A stretch of DNA of 48,502 nucleotides, taken from contig JAFGIL010000064.1 in NCBI GenBank assembly GCA_016929635.1, positions 1-48,502 of the forward strand, written 5' to 3'. Below are positions 16,989 through 26,722 of this stretch, in pieces (the first letter of the stretch is position 1; each line of letters begins with the position of its first letter). Below the pieces are notes generated by a model. The model ran no database searches and had not been told where the DNA came from. It worked only from the letters and a program-made list of their open reading frames with translations. A program made the position numbers and the translations under genes. This DNA comes from Endomicrobiales bacterium. Lineage in GTDB: Bacteria; Elusimicrobiota; Endomicrobiia; Endomicrobiales; JAFGIL01.

Positions 16989-18421
16989 AAATATTCATAA
17001 TAAACGAACCGTTTGTAAAAGATTTCTGCAGGACGCAGAGATGGGCTGCCCGTACCAGAGGGCGCGTACTGCGCGCTCCTGACTGGCTGGCATATGCAAC
17101 AGCTGTCCTTGAAAGGGATATACTTGACGCTGATATAAGATTATACGATTTTCCTGCAATGAATTGGGGTAAGAATAAATTCAGGAGCCTTATAAGGGAA
17201 GAAAATCCTGATTTTGTCGTTTTAGATTCCACAACCCCATCAATATATTCGGATATTGAATGTGCAAGAATCGTAAAAGAAGAATCAAAGGCAAAGGTTA
17301 TAATGGTTGGCCCTCATGTTTCAGTATTGCCGGAAGAAACGTTATTAAAGGCAGAAGGAACCGTTGATGTAGCGTGTATAGGGGAATATGATTATACGGT
17401 AAGGGACGTTATAAAAAACATAAAGACTCTGGAAAAAGTCGATGGGATATGTTTCATAAAAGAAAATAATGCTGTTAGAACCGGAAAAAGGGAACTGATA
17501 GAAAACCTGGACAAGCTGCCCTTTCCTGCATGGGAGCATCTTGACCTGATGAAGTATTTTGACGGCGGAAAACTTTATCCCTATATCGACATGATTTCAG
17601 GAAGGGGATGCCCTAACAGGTGCATATTTTGCTTATGGCCGCAGGTAATGCACGGGTTTAAATACAGGCTTCGTTCCCCGAAAAACGTAGTTGATGAGAT
17701 TGAGCGGGATATCGAACTGTGCCCTCAGGTTTTAAAAGGCGGGGAATTTTTCTTTGAAGATGATACCTTTACAGTCGATAAAAACAGGGCTGTGCTGATT
17801 TGTGAGGAAATACTGAAAAGAAATCTGAAAATAACATTCTCGGTAAACGGGAGGGTTGACAGTTATGACAAGGACATGCTGAGAATGATGAAGCGGGCCG
17901 GATGCAGGGAAATACTGGTCGGTTTTGAGTCCGGGGTTCAGGAAGTTTTAGATAAAATGCATAAGGGTATTACTCTTGAACAGTCAAGAAAGTTTATGGA
18001 GAACACCAAAGAGGCAAAAATACAGGTTCATGGATGTTTTGTAATAGGCCTTCCGGGAGAAACAGAAGAAACAGCAAGAAAAACCATAGATTTTGCCATG
18101 AGCCTTGGTTTGGACACAATACAGTATTCAGGAGCCGTCCCCTTTCCGGGTACGGATTTTTTTAATTTATGCGAGAATGAAAACTGGCTTCTGACAAAGG
18201 AATGGGATAAATGGCTTGATGCCGGAGAACAGCATGGCGTAGTAAGTTACCCCACTATAAGTCAGGATAAAATCAACTACTATGTAGATTTGGGGCTGAA
18301 GAGATTTTATTTAAGGCCGTCATACATGATGAAGTTTTTATTAAATACACACAGTAAATCTGATTTATACAGAAAATTCCGTGGTGCATATAATTATTTC
18401 AGTTATCTTTTTAAAAAGTAA
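16985..18421 (+). CDS. Cobalamin-binding-domain radical SAM protein, HpnJ-like N-terminus
   Basis: Class B-type radical SAM protein, 478 residues. The N-terminal half (about 1-150) is a B12-binding-like Rossmann fold with KVIMVGPHVSVLPEE and a later CIGEYDYTVRD segment. The radical SAM core begins at Cys209, Cys213 and Cys216 (CPNRCIFC), followed by FFEDDTFTVDK and GCREILVGFESG. There is no DxHxxG motif, so cobalamin would be bound without a lower His ligand if it is bound at all. The N-terminus, with RWAARTRG then APDWLAY, resembles hopanoid-associated HpnJ proteins as I remember them, but no squalene-hopene cyclase is present. It starts inside the end of the preceding GT2. The substrate is unknown. 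Confidence 0.85.
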   Translation: MKIFIINEPFVKDFCRTQRWAARTRGRVLRAPDWLAYATAVLERDILDADIRLYDFPAMNWGKNKFRSLIREENPDFVVLDSTTPSIYSDIECARIVKEESKAKVIMVGPHVSVLPEETLLKAEGTVDVACIGEYDYTVRDVIKNIKTLEKVDGICFIKENNAVRTGKRELIENLDKLPFPAWEHLDLMKYFDGGKLYPYIDMISGRGCPNRCIFCLWPQVMHGFKYRLRSPKNVVDEIERDIELCPQVLKGGEFFFEDDTFTVDKNRAVLICEEILKRNLKITFSVNGRVDSYDKDMLRMMKRAGCREILVGFESGVQEVLDKMHKGITLEQSRKFMENTKEAKIQVHGCFVIGLPGETEETARKTIDFAMSLGLDTIQYSGAVPFPGTDFFNLCENENWLLTKEWDKWLDAGEQHGVVSYPTISQDKINYYVDLGLKRFYLRPSYMMKFLLNTHSKSDLYRKFRGAYNYFSYLFKK

Positions 18422-18469
18422 CAAATAATTTCCCAGATATCAAAAAGGAATGGGAATAAGGAAGGAATT

Positions 18470-19417
18470 ATGGAAAAACAGCTTATTAGCATAATCGTAC
18501 CGGTTTATAATGAAGAAAACAATATCCCCGAGTTGTATGATTCTATTAAGAAAATAAAGGATAGCATTCCTGGGACGGTTGAAGTAATATTTATAGACGA
18601 TGGATCGACTGATAAAAGCAAGGTTGAGATTGAAAATATCGCAAAACAGGATAAAGACGTGAAGATGATAGCTCTTGGCAGAAATTACGGGCAAACAATA
18701 GCGATAGCAAGCGGAATAAAGAATTCAAAAGGAGAGATTATTGTAACACTGGATGCCGATCTGCAGAATGATCCTGGCGACATTCCAACTCTTGTCGGAC
18801 TGATCAATAAGGGGAACGATGTTGTGAGCGGATGGAGGAAAAAGAGAATGGACCCGTTTTTTTCAAGAAAAATACCAAGTTTAATTGCAAACTCCATAAT
18901 TTCGTTCGTTACTGGATTGAAACTGCATGATTTTGGCTGTACACTGAAAGCTTACCGCAGGGAGTTCGTTGACCATTTGTCTATCCATGGAGAAATGCAC
19001 AGGCTTTTGCCTGCATACTGCGTGTTGCAGGGGGCTAATATAGTTGAAATTCCTGTAAACCATTTTCCGAGAAAACACGGAAAGTCAAAATATGGTCTTT
19101 CCAGAACCTTAAAGGTTCTTCTTGATTTGCTTGTAATAAAGTTTCTGTTGTCATATCTGTCAAAGCCGATATATGTTTTTGGAGGAATAGCAATATTTTC
19201 GTTTGTTTTGGGTGCTGCAATAAATTTATTTGTGGTTATCAGGCGTATATATTTACATGGACAATGGTTAAGCCCGCTTTTCTTTATAGGTTTTTCTTTT
19301 TGGACTCTGAGTGTTATTTGTTTATTATTAGGACTTATTGCAGAGGTTTTAGTCAGATTATATTTTGAATCAGGGAATAAACTTACTTATAAAATAAAAT
19401 CAAAAATAAATTTATAG
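18470..19417 (+). CDS. GT2 polyprenyl-phosphate glycosyltransferase (ArnC/GtrB-like)
   Basis: A 315-residue GT2 enzyme with two C-terminal membrane helices, the ArnC/GtrB layout. The catalytic part has SIIVPVYNEENNI, FIDDGSTD, the metal-binding DADLQNDPGDI, DFGCTLKAYRRE, and the basic HFPRKHGKSKYG loop that contacts the lipid phosphate. Two hydrophobic helices span about 225-300. It probably transfers a sugar to undecaprenyl phosphate for use by membrane GT-C transferases; two GT-C-like proteins are encoded downstream. A GGAAGGA sequence precedes the ATG. The 48-nt gap before it holds nothing recognisable. Confidence 0.88.
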   Translation: MEKQLISIIVPVYNEENNIPELYDSIKKIKDSIPGTVEVIFIDDGSTDKSKVEIENIAKQDKDVKMIALGRNYGQTIAIASGIKNSKGEIIVTLDADLQNDPGDIPTLVGLINKGNDVVSGWRKKRMDPFFSRKIPSLIANSIISFVTGLKLHDFGCTLKAYRREFVDHLSIHGEMHRLLPAYCVLQGANIVEIPVNHFPRKHGKSKYGLSRTLKVLLDLLVIKFLLSYLSKPIYVFGGIAIFSFVLGAAINLFVVIRRIYLHGQWLSPLFFIGFSFWTLSVICLLLGLIAEVLVRLYFESGNKLTYKIKSKINL

Positions 19418-19427
19418 GCAATGGAAT

Positions 19428-21143
19428 ATGTGTGGAATCGCAGGGATAATAATCAAAAAAGGTAAAATTGACTCTTATACTGATAAGATAAAAGATATGA
19501 TTAAGATTATGTCATACAGAGGCCCGGATTCCGAAGGCAAGCTTATAGACAGCGGCAAAGGGATAGCTTTAGGGCATAAAAGACTATCAATTATTGACTT
19601 AAGCTGTTTGGCTGACCAGCCGATGGAAATAAACGGAACAATTATTGTTTATAACGGGGAAATCTATAATTACAGGGAATTGAAAGAAGAGAACCTTTCA
19701 AATGAAAATTTTAAATCAACTTCTGATACAGAGGTGCTTTTAAGGTTATATATTAAATACGGGATTGATAAAACAGTTAATCTTTTAAGAGGTATGTTTG
19801 CATTTGCAATTATTGATAAAAGCAAGGATAAAGTTTACCTGGTCAGAGACCACATTGGAAAGAAACCCCTGTATATTTTAGAAAACGAAGACGGTCTGTT
19901 TTTTAGTTCTGAAGCTAAGGCTTTTAAAGTATTGGATAATAAAAAATATTTTGAACTGAACGATGAAGTGGAATCAGATTGCTTGTGTTACAGATTTACT
20001 GAAGAGATGTCGCCTTACAAGAATATAAAAATGCTGAAAAACGGGCATTATCTTGAAATCAACCTTTCCGATAAAAAAATGACTTTGCACAAATATTTTG
20101 AGTTTACGGATTTAATCGATAAAAAATATTACGAAGAGAATAAGTTAAAGAGCCAGGGCGAGATAGAAGATGAATTCGAAAAATTGCTGGTAAATAGCGT
20201 TAAAAGAAGGATGGTTGCAGATACTGAAGTTGCATCCATAGCTTCAGGAGGATTGGACTCCTCATTAATAACTGCAATAGCGCATAAAATAAATAAAATC
20301 AGGATGCTCCATGTTAATGTGACTCAGATGAGTGAAAAATACTACGCAGAGCTGCTGTCAAAACATATAAATGCCGAACTCCTAATCCAGGACCTTGATG
20401 TTAAAGAGATAGAAGACAGGATTGATAATACAATCTATCATTATGAATATCCGTTGGTTCATCCGAATTCTATAGGTATTTCTATGCTTGCAAGACTTGC
20501 ACGAAACAGCGGAATAAAAGTCCTTCTCGGAGGAGAGGGCGCGGATGAACTATTCGGAGGATACAGATTTCAAAAGAAGTACTATTTGAGCAGGAAAATA
20601 AGGGAATTGGTGGGAGATAAAAGCATAATTTCAAAAACATTAGGATTATTTACAGGTTTAACAAGAGATTATGATTATATAAAGTCATACAGCAAAGAAC
20701 CAAATTGCAGTGAGAGAAATGCAATAAAAGAAAGATTTGAAAAAATCAGCAGGAATTACGATTTCATCGAAAATAAATTTGAAAGAGACATCAGTACTTT
20801 CCTGATGTCTGTTTTGTATGAGTATCTGCAGCCTATTCTCTTAAGGGTAGATAAAATGGGCATGATGCATTCGGTTGAAATACGCTCGCCTTTTTTGGAT
20901 TTAGAATTAATGAAATTTGTATTGAACTTGCCTGTTAAATATAGAATGAATTTATTTAAATCAAAAATATTGTTAAGGAAAATTGCGAAAAAGTATATAC
21001 CGAAAAAGATTATCAACAGGAGCAAGGTGGGCTTTCCTGTACCTATTCCTGAAAAATATAACCTAATGAAAAACGAACACAGGGACAGAAATTACGTAAT
21101 TTATAGCTTAAAAATTTTGAAAGATCTGTATAATCATTCCTGA
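19428..21143 (+). CDS. AsnB-type asparagine synthase / glutamine-dependent amidotransferase
   Basis: A 571-residue class II glutamine amidotransferase fused to an ATP-pyrophosphatase synthetase domain. Cys2 is the glutaminase nucleophile (MCGIAGI), followed by SYRGPDSEG and YNGEIYNYRELK. The synthetase P-loop is ASGGLDSS (SGGLDSS at 273-279), with GGEGADELFGGY later. All key residues are kept, so it should be active. It could be plain asparagine synthetase, but AsnB homologues in glycan and natural-product clusters often amidate carboxylates of sugars or intermediates. Its place between a polyprenyl-phosphate GT2 and a radical SAM gene makes a pathway role likely (inference). It ends in TGA, 18 nt before the next gene. 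Confidence 0.88.
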   Translation: MCGIAGIIIKKGKIDSYTDKIKDMIKIMSYRGPDSEGKLIDSGKGIALGHKRLSIIDLSCLADQPMEINGTIIVYNGEIYNYRELKEENLSNENFKSTSDTEVLLRLYIKYGIDKTVNLLRGMFAFAIIDKSKDKVYLVRDHIGKKPLYILENEDGLFFSSEAKAFKVLDNKKYFELNDEVESDCLCYRFTEEMSPYKNIKMLKNGHYLEINLSDKKMTLHKYFEFTDLIDKKYYEENKLKSQGEIEDEFEKLLVNSVKRRMVADTEVASIASGGLDSSLITAIAHKINKIRMLHVNVTQMSEKYYAELLSKHINAELLIQDLDVKEIEDRIDNTIYHYEYPLVHPNSIGISMLARLARNSGIKVLLGGEGADELFGGYRFQKKYYLSRKIRELVGDKSIISKTLGLFTGLTRDYDYIKSYSKEPNCSERNAIKERFEKISRNYDFIENKFERDISTFLMSVLYEYLQPILLRVDKMGMMHSVEIRSPFLDLELMKFVLNLPVKYRMNLFKSKILLRKIAKKYIPKKIINRSKVGFPVPIPEKYNLMKNEHRDRNYVIYSLKILKDLYNHS

Positions 21144-21161
21144 AGGTTGATGTTTTAATAG

Positions 21162-22583
21162 ATGAAAACACTGCTTATAGAACCATTGGTGGACACAAAG
21201 ACTAAATGGGGCAAGTTTGAGCCCGGGAAAGGGTTCATACCCCCGATGGGGATAATGTCTATTTATTCTTATTTAAGGTCAAAGGGGAAAGACGTCAGGT
21301 TCATTGACACACAGTTTGGAGATTTTACTGAAAATGATATCAGAAAAATATTATCGGAAGACAAGGAGATTAAAGTAGTAGGAATGTCTGCTTTTACTCC
21401 TACCGCTTATTTTACTTTCAGGATGGCAAAAATATGCAAGGAGATAAGGCCTGATATCAAGGTAGTTTTGGGGGGATTTCACGCATCTATTCTTCCGGAG
21501 CGTTCTTTGAGGGAATGTCCTTGGGTAGACTATATTGTTTTAAGGGAAGGGGAGCTGACTTTTTTAGAGCTTGTAGATAAAATTGAAAAAAACGAATCAC
21601 CGGACGATGTAGACGGTATTTGTTATTTAAAAGACGGAATGTTTGTTTCAAATAAACCGAGATGTTTTATAGAGAACCTGGACGATTTGCCTTATTCAAG
21701 TTATGATGAGATAGATATATCGAGGTATTTGCCTCATCCCACGCAGTATAAAGTATTGCCGAATTTTCCGTTCCTTACCCAGAGAGGGTGCCCTTATAAT
21801 TGTGCTTTCTGCAATGCTGGTATAGTTCATGGGAAGAAAGTCAGGTCTTTCAGTACTGACAGGGTGGTTTCCGAGTTGGAGTTGCTCACCAAGCAGTATG
21901 GCGCAAGGGGGGTTTATTTCCAGGACAGCACATTTACAATCAATAAAGCGTATGTCAGGGAGTTGTGCCAGAAACTGATAAGCAAAGGAATCAAGCTGAA
22001 ATGGGCATGTAATACAAGGTGCGACAGGGTAGATGTAGAGCTTTTAGAGTTAATGAAGCGTGCCGGGTGCTGGATGATTAACTATGGTGTAGAGTCTGCG
22101 AATCAAAAGTCATTGGATATGCTGAAAAAGGGGATAACAATAGAGCAGGTAGAAAAAAGCATAAGTGATACAAAGCGCGTAGGGATTGATATGACCTGCA
22201 ATTTTATTTTGTGCATTCCGGGAGAAAATGCAGAGATGGTTGAAAATACTATAAAGTTTTCTAAAAAATTATTTCCGGATATAGCATTGTTCTGGCTTCC
22301 GATTCCCTTCCCTGGCACTGAGCTTGAGGATTTATGCAAGAAAGACGGGGGGTATAAGGAGAACGCAAAATGGGAAGATTTTATAGCTTTTGATTTTGAT
22401 AATCTTGTTTACGTTAATCCGAACTTCGGCGTAGAAGGAATGATGCATTACAACAGAAAAGCTTTTAAGGATTTCTATCTAAACTTTCGTTATATAGCCA
22501 AAATGTTTGTTAAAATACGTTCTCTGGATGACATAAAAAGATATTATAACGGGCTGCGGGTGATTTTAAATGCTTTTGTATAA
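21162..22583 (+). CDS. Cobalamin-binding-domain radical SAM protein
   Basis: A 473-residue B12-domain radical SAM protein. The N-terminal domain has PPMGIMSIYSYLRS, VVGMSAFTPTAYF, KVVLGGFHASILPE and REGELTFLELVD, the usual landmarks of the cobalamin Rossmann fold. The radical SAM core starts with Cys210, Cys214, Cys217 (CPYNCAFC), then YFQDSTFTINK, GCWMINYGVESANQ and CIPGENAEMVENTI. Where some B12 proteins have DxHxxG it reads DTQFGD, so there is no lower His ligand. It resembles BchE-like methyltransferases and cyclases in layout. The substrate is unknown. It belongs to the continuous co-directional cluster between asnB and the GT2-PaaK fusion. Confidence 0.85.
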   Translation: MKTLLIEPLVDTKTKWGKFEPGKGFIPPMGIMSIYSYLRSKGKDVRFIDTQFGDFTENDIRKILSEDKEIKVVGMSAFTPTAYFTFRMAKICKEIRPDIKVVLGGFHASILPERSLRECPWVDYIVLREGELTFLELVDKIEKNESPDDVDGICYLKDGMFVSNKPRCFIENLDDLPYSSYDEIDISRYLPHPTQYKVLPNFPFLTQRGCPYNCAFCNAGIVHGKKVRSFSTDRVVSELELLTKQYGARGVYFQDSTFTINKAYVRELCQKLISKGIKLKWACNTRCDRVDVELLELMKRAGCWMINYGVESANQKSLDMLKKGITIEQVEKSISDTKRVGIDMTCNFILCIPGENAEMVENTIKFSKKLFPDIALFWLPIPFPGTELEDLCKKDGGYKENAKWEDFIAFDFDNLVYVNPNFGVEGMMHYNRKAFKDFYLNFRYIAKMFVKIRSLDDIKRYYNGLRVILNAFV

Positions 22584-22612
22584 AAGTGAATTTATAAAAG
22601 GGGATAAAAGAT

Positions 22613-24790
22613 ATGGATTATGAACTTTCGGTAATTGTTCCGTGTTTTAACGAAGAACAGAATATACTGGAACTGGTTGACCGCATACAGAACGTTTTCA
22701 AGAAGAAGGATATCAAGGGCGAGATACTGCTTGTAAACGATGGAAGCAGGGACAATACGGGCGAAGCAATCAATAATGTTTCAAAAGAATATAAAAACGT
22801 GGTTCCCCTGCACCATGAAAAAAACCAGGGTATTCCCGGGGGATGGAAGACGGGGCTGGCTAATTCAAAAGGAGAATATATCTGCATTATTGACGCCGAC
22901 CTTCAGTATTTGCCCGAAGATATATGGAGGCTGTACAGGGCAATAAAAAATTCCTACGTTGATGTTGTCCAGGGATACCGCAGCTATATAGGAAGAGAGA
23001 AAGACAGCAGGTATCTGCTGAGCAAGGGACTGAACATTATGCTGAACTTCCTGTTCGGAATGAATTCAAGAGATAATAAATCGGGATTTTTAGTATGCAG
23101 GAGGGAAGTTTTCGAAGATATCCTGAATTACAGGTTTGATTATTTCTACTTCCAGACTTTTATCAGTGTTGCTGCAAAAATGAAAGGCTACACTATCGGC
23201 GAAGTCCAGACTTTATTTGAAAGCCGTTTTCTAGGTAAGTCTTTTATACCGCAATTTCCGATGATGATAGTCGTTAAAGCTTTATGGGATATAGTGATGG
23301 CTTTTGTAGAGTTTCGCTTGCTGGATAAAAGGGAAAGAATTTTAGAGAAGTTTCTTTTAAATAACATTCCCAAGAAGTATGTTGAGACACTGAAAATCTG
23401 GCGTAAATGGTATTTTAAACTTTATATTGCATTTATGCCTATGCATCATTGGACCATTACAAGGCAGGCAGCAGATTACTATTATGAACTGGAAAAAAGC
23501 CAGTGGCTGACATTGGATCAGATGCACCAGCTGCAGGAGAAGAAACTAAGAAAATTAATCCATCACGCATACTATCATGTAGGTTATTACAGGGAGATGT
23601 TCAATAAACTGAATATAAAGCCGCAGGACATACAAACTTTGGATGATTTAAAGAAATTACCTCTATTAGACAAGCAGACTGTCAGGGAAAATATATATTT
23701 TGATTTAATGTCAGATAACTTCGACAAAAAGAAAATATTAAGAATCACCACAAGCGGCTCAACGGGGGAACCGTTTATTTGTTTCGCGGACAAACATCAG
23801 CTGGAAATCAGGTGGGCGTCAACACTCAGAAGCATGGAGTGGACCGGGTACAGATTCGGAGATAAAACAGCACGGCTCTGGCATCAGACTATCGGTATGA
23901 CATGGTCACAGGTGGTAAGAGAGAAAATAGATGCCTGGTTTAACAGAAGGTTATTTATCCCGGTATTTGAAATGTCGGATAAGAATATGGAAAGAAATAT
24001 TAATAGAATCCGTAAATATAAACCTGTTTTATTCGATGGCTATGCAGAAGCCTTAAATCTGATGGCTAAGTATATAAAGGAGAAAAATCTGAAAGGTCTT
24101 TCATTAAAAGGTGTTATTTCATCAGCCCAGTTTCTCCCGGATGAAAGCAGGGAGATTATTGAAGAAAGATTCGGTTGCAAAGTGTTTGACAAGTATGGAA
24201 GCAGAGAATTTTCGGGTATAGCTTATGAGTGTGAGGCCCACGACGGGCATCACGTTGTTGCCGAGAACTATATTGTAGAAATACTAAAGGACGGGAAACC
24301 CGCAAAGCCTGGAGAGGTTGGCGAGGTTGTCATTACTGACTTGAATAACTATTGCATGCCTTTTATCCGTTATCGTATCGGAGACCTCGCAACTGCTATG
24401 GATAATAATGTTACATGCAAGTGCGGCAGGGGTTTGCCAAGGATAGGAAAAATTGAAGGCAGGGTGCAGTCGATAGTCTTGGGTACTAACGGGAATTATG
24501 TTCTGGGATCATTCTTTTTGCATCTTTTTAAAGATTATGATTATATCATACGCCAGTTCCAGGTAATCCAGGAGGAGTACGGAAAAATAGATCTCAGGAT
24601 TATTAAGGCAAAAAGATTCGATGAAGAAACATTTAATAAATTAGTATCAGAGCTGCATTACTACTTAGGCAAAGATATGGTTATAAATGTAGAATTCGTC
24701 GAACACATTCCTATGGTCAGGACGGGCAAACAGCAGGTGAGCATCTCTAAAATCGGTATAGATTTCCAGAAAGTTAAAAATAAAAATTAG
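22613..24790 (+). CDS. Fusion: GT2 glycosyltransferase plus PaaK/CapK-like adenylation domain
   Basis: A 725-residue two-enzyme protein. Residues about 1-235 are a GT2 domain with SVIVPCFNEEQNI, LLVNDGSRD, DADLQYLPEDI, DNKSGFLVCRREVF and a basic end lacking clear membrane helices. Residues about 285-720 match the phenylacetate-CoA-ligase/CapK branch of ANL adenylating enzymes: LRKLIHHAYYHVGYYREMF, the P-loop TTSGSTGEP (379-387), SSAQFLPDES, DKYGSREFSG, GEVVITDLNN, PFIRYRIGDLA and CKCGRGLP. The reading frame is continuous through both parts. The domains probably act in sequence on one intermediate, for example joining a sugar and an activated acid (inference). The next gene starts immediately after its stop codon. 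Confidence 0.83.
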   Translation: MDYELSVIVPCFNEEQNILELVDRIQNVFKKKDIKGEILLVNDGSRDNTGEAINNVSKEYKNVVPLHHEKNQGIPGGWKTGLANSKGEYICIIDADLQYLPEDIWRLYRAIKNSYVDVVQGYRSYIGREKDSRYLLSKGLNIMLNFLFGMNSRDNKSGFLVCRREVFEDILNYRFDYFYFQTFISVAAKMKGYTIGEVQTLFESRFLGKSFIPQFPMMIVVKALWDIVMAFVEFRLLDKRERILEKFLLNNIPKKYVETLKIWRKWYFKLYIAFMPMHHWTITRQAADYYYELEKSQWLTLDQMHQLQEKKLRKLIHHAYYHVGYYREMFNKLNIKPQDIQTLDDLKKLPLLDKQTVRENIYFDLMSDNFDKKKILRITTSGSTGEPFICFADKHQLEIRWASTLRSMEWTGYRFGDKTARLWHQTIGMTWSQVVREKIDAWFNRRLFIPVFEMSDKNMERNINRIRKYKPVLFDGYAEALNLMAKYIKEKNLKGLSLKGVISSAQFLPDESREIIEERFGCKVFDKYGSREFSGIAYECEAHDGHHVVAENYIVEILKDGKPAKPGEVGEVVITDLNNYCMPFIRYRIGDLATAMDNNVTCKCGRGLPRIGKIEGRVQSIVLGTNGNYVLGSFFLHLFKDYDYIIRQFQVIQEEYGKIDLRIIKAKRFDEETFNKLVSELHYYLGKDMVINVEFVEHIPMVRTGKQQVSISKIGIDFQKVKNKN

Positions 24791-26722
24791 ATGATAATTA
24801 ATTTAGTTCTGCTATTTATCGGGATTTTAACAAGCATTGGTAAGGTTACTCTAAACTCTCCATATTTATCAATAGCCTTTTATTATTATATTTTTCTGTA
24901 TCTTCCCGGCTACTTCCTGGCAAAGGTGTTTTTTAACGGAAAGGAAATTAATAAATTGGAAATGATACCGTTGTCTTTATGCCTGGGGTATATAGTCTTT
25001 GCCTTTTCAACTTTCTTTGCATATTCGTTCAAGCTGCAGATAAGCCTTTTTTCACTTATATATTGTACGGTTATTCTTCTGTGGATGTTAATATATATGT
25101 TCTACGTAAAAAAAATAGTGAAGTTTGAATATGCAAAGCTGGATTTGACTTCTTTGCAATGGCTTATAATAGCTTTAATTGCTGTTACATCATTTTTGAT
25201 GGCGGACTATTTTGGCGGATTTATCAGCGGAAATTTTCTGGTCCAGGTCAGTGGTATAAGAAAACTTGTTTCAAATGGGATAATAGAGCAGAGATGCTGT
25301 TTTATTAAGGACTCGCCGTATTCACTTATCATGTATCATTCCTATAATGTTTTCTTGGCGATGATATCTTACTTAAGCAAGAATGACCCCGTGAAAATAT
25401 GGATTTATTTACCGCAGTTTATACTTCCGATCGGTTTAATAGCGAATTTTTGTTTTGCAAGAAGACTATTTAACAGCAATAAACTTGGGATAATTTATTT
25501 TTTAATATTTTTTAGTTATAATTGCCTGTTCAATATAAGAGCACCCGCTTATGGAGCTGCATGGTTCCATTCAGAGTTTTCCGCATGTCATAATTTCACT
25601 GCAATGGGCGTGTTTATGCCAATAATTCTTATCATAATAATGCAGTACTTGAAATCTGACAATAAAAAGCTGCTTATACTTTTGCCTTCGGTTTTTCTGG
25701 CACAAGGTTCGGTTCATCTTTATGTGCAGTCGAAAACATATTTTATCTTGTTTACATTATTTTTCTGGGCCCTGTTAATAAAACCTTATTTTCTGGATTA
25801 TAAAAAGCTTTTTAAAGTTGTTCTTTTTTCAAGTTTTGGTTTAATACTTTTCTTCTATGGTTTTTTGGTACTAACCCCGAACATAAATCCTGCTTATAGT
25901 GTTTATAACGGTCCCGGAGGGGGGTATCCCGTAAACTTTTATGGAAAATGGCCCCTTACTGACATGAAAGTCACCATATTTCAGGATCCTTTCGTAATTA
26001 TCGGGACAATTATATTTCTATTTACGCTTCCTTTCGTAAAAGCAAGCCTTGCTTCATTTTTTGTTTTTACTCTATTTTTTACGGTATATTTTGTCCTCTA
26101 TAATCCTTTTATGATGAGATTCGGAGGCATGATTAATCCGATGTTTGAGAGAATAACAAGGCTGCATAACATTGTACCTTTTTGTATTGCTATGGTTATC
26201 CCTTTTGAATACATTTATAGAAAGCGGTTTAAAAAAAATGGCATGATAGCTGTTTTGCTGCTGATTGGCGTGCTTTTTGTATTGTTGCTCCAAATTAAGA
26301 GTGTGCCGGAAAGGCTTAAAAAAATAGTCTATACAAAAGAGTATTCATTAAAACAACTAGAGGGGAACAAAGGTTTTCATGATATAGTTAAGCAGACGAT
26401 ACCTGATGGCTCGATTGTTCTGGTCGATCTTCCGTATACTACATGGTGGACAACATATTTTCCGCATTATATAGTAGCTCATACTTTTCCGTTTGTTTTT
26501 CCGCCCAATATAGACCCGACCCAGAGGCATGACGATGTGGAGTATTTTTATAAGAGTCCTTTTAACGAAAAATCACGCGAGATAGTAAGCAAGTATAATG
26601 TTGATTATGTAGTGTTTTTCAATAAAGACATGGAAAAGGTGCCTTCGTATCTTAAACCGGCATATACTTCCGCTCAGTTAAAAATATTTAAGGTTGATTT
26701 CAATAATGAGCCAGCAAAATAA
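24791..26722 (+). CDS. Polytopic membrane protein, GT-C-like, with C-terminal soluble domain
   Basis: A 643-residue protein with roughly a dozen hydrophobic segments up to about residue 510, then a soluble C-terminal domain of about 130 residues (IPDGSIVLVDLPYTTWWTTYF onward, with FPPNIDPTQRHDD). Alternating helices, a long polar loop after the second third (residues about 360-390), and a soluble tail resemble GT-C glycosyltransferases that use polyprenyl-phosphate sugars. I cannot point to the catalytic acidic loop with certainty. It follows the GT2-PaaK gene without any gap, and its 3' end overlaps the next GT2 gene by 17 nt. An alternative is a polymerase- or transport-like envelope protein. 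Confidence 0.62.
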   Translation: MIINLVLLFIGILTSIGKVTLNSPYLSIAFYYYIFLYLPGYFLAKVFFNGKEINKLEMIPLSLCLGYIVFAFSTFFAYSFKLQISLFSLIYCTVILLWMLIYMFYVKKIVKFEYAKLDLTSLQWLIIALIAVTSFLMADYFGGFISGNFLVQVSGIRKLVSNGIIEQRCCFIKDSPYSLIMYHSYNVFLAMISYLSKNDPVKIWIYLPQFILPIGLIANFCFARRLFNSNKLGIIYFLIFFSYNCLFNIRAPAYGAAWFHSEFSACHNFTAMGVFMPIILIIIMQYLKSDNKKLLILLPSVFLAQGSVHLYVQSKTYFILFTLFFWALLIKPYFLDYKKLFKVVLFSSFGLILFFYGFLVLTPNINPAYSVYNGPGGGYPVNFYGKWPLTDMKVTIFQDPFVIIGTIIFLFTLPFVKASLASFFVFTLFFTVYFVLYNPFMMRFGGMINPMFERITRLHNIVPFCIAMVIPFEYIYRKRFKKNGMIAVLLLIGVLFVLLLQIKSVPERLKKIVYTKEYSLKQLEGNKGFHDIVKQTIPDGSIVLVDLPYTTWWTTYFPHYIVAHTFPFVFPPNIDPTQRHDDVEYFYKSPFNEKSREIVSKYNVDYVVFFNKDMEKVPSYLKPAYTSAQLKIFKVDFNNEPAK

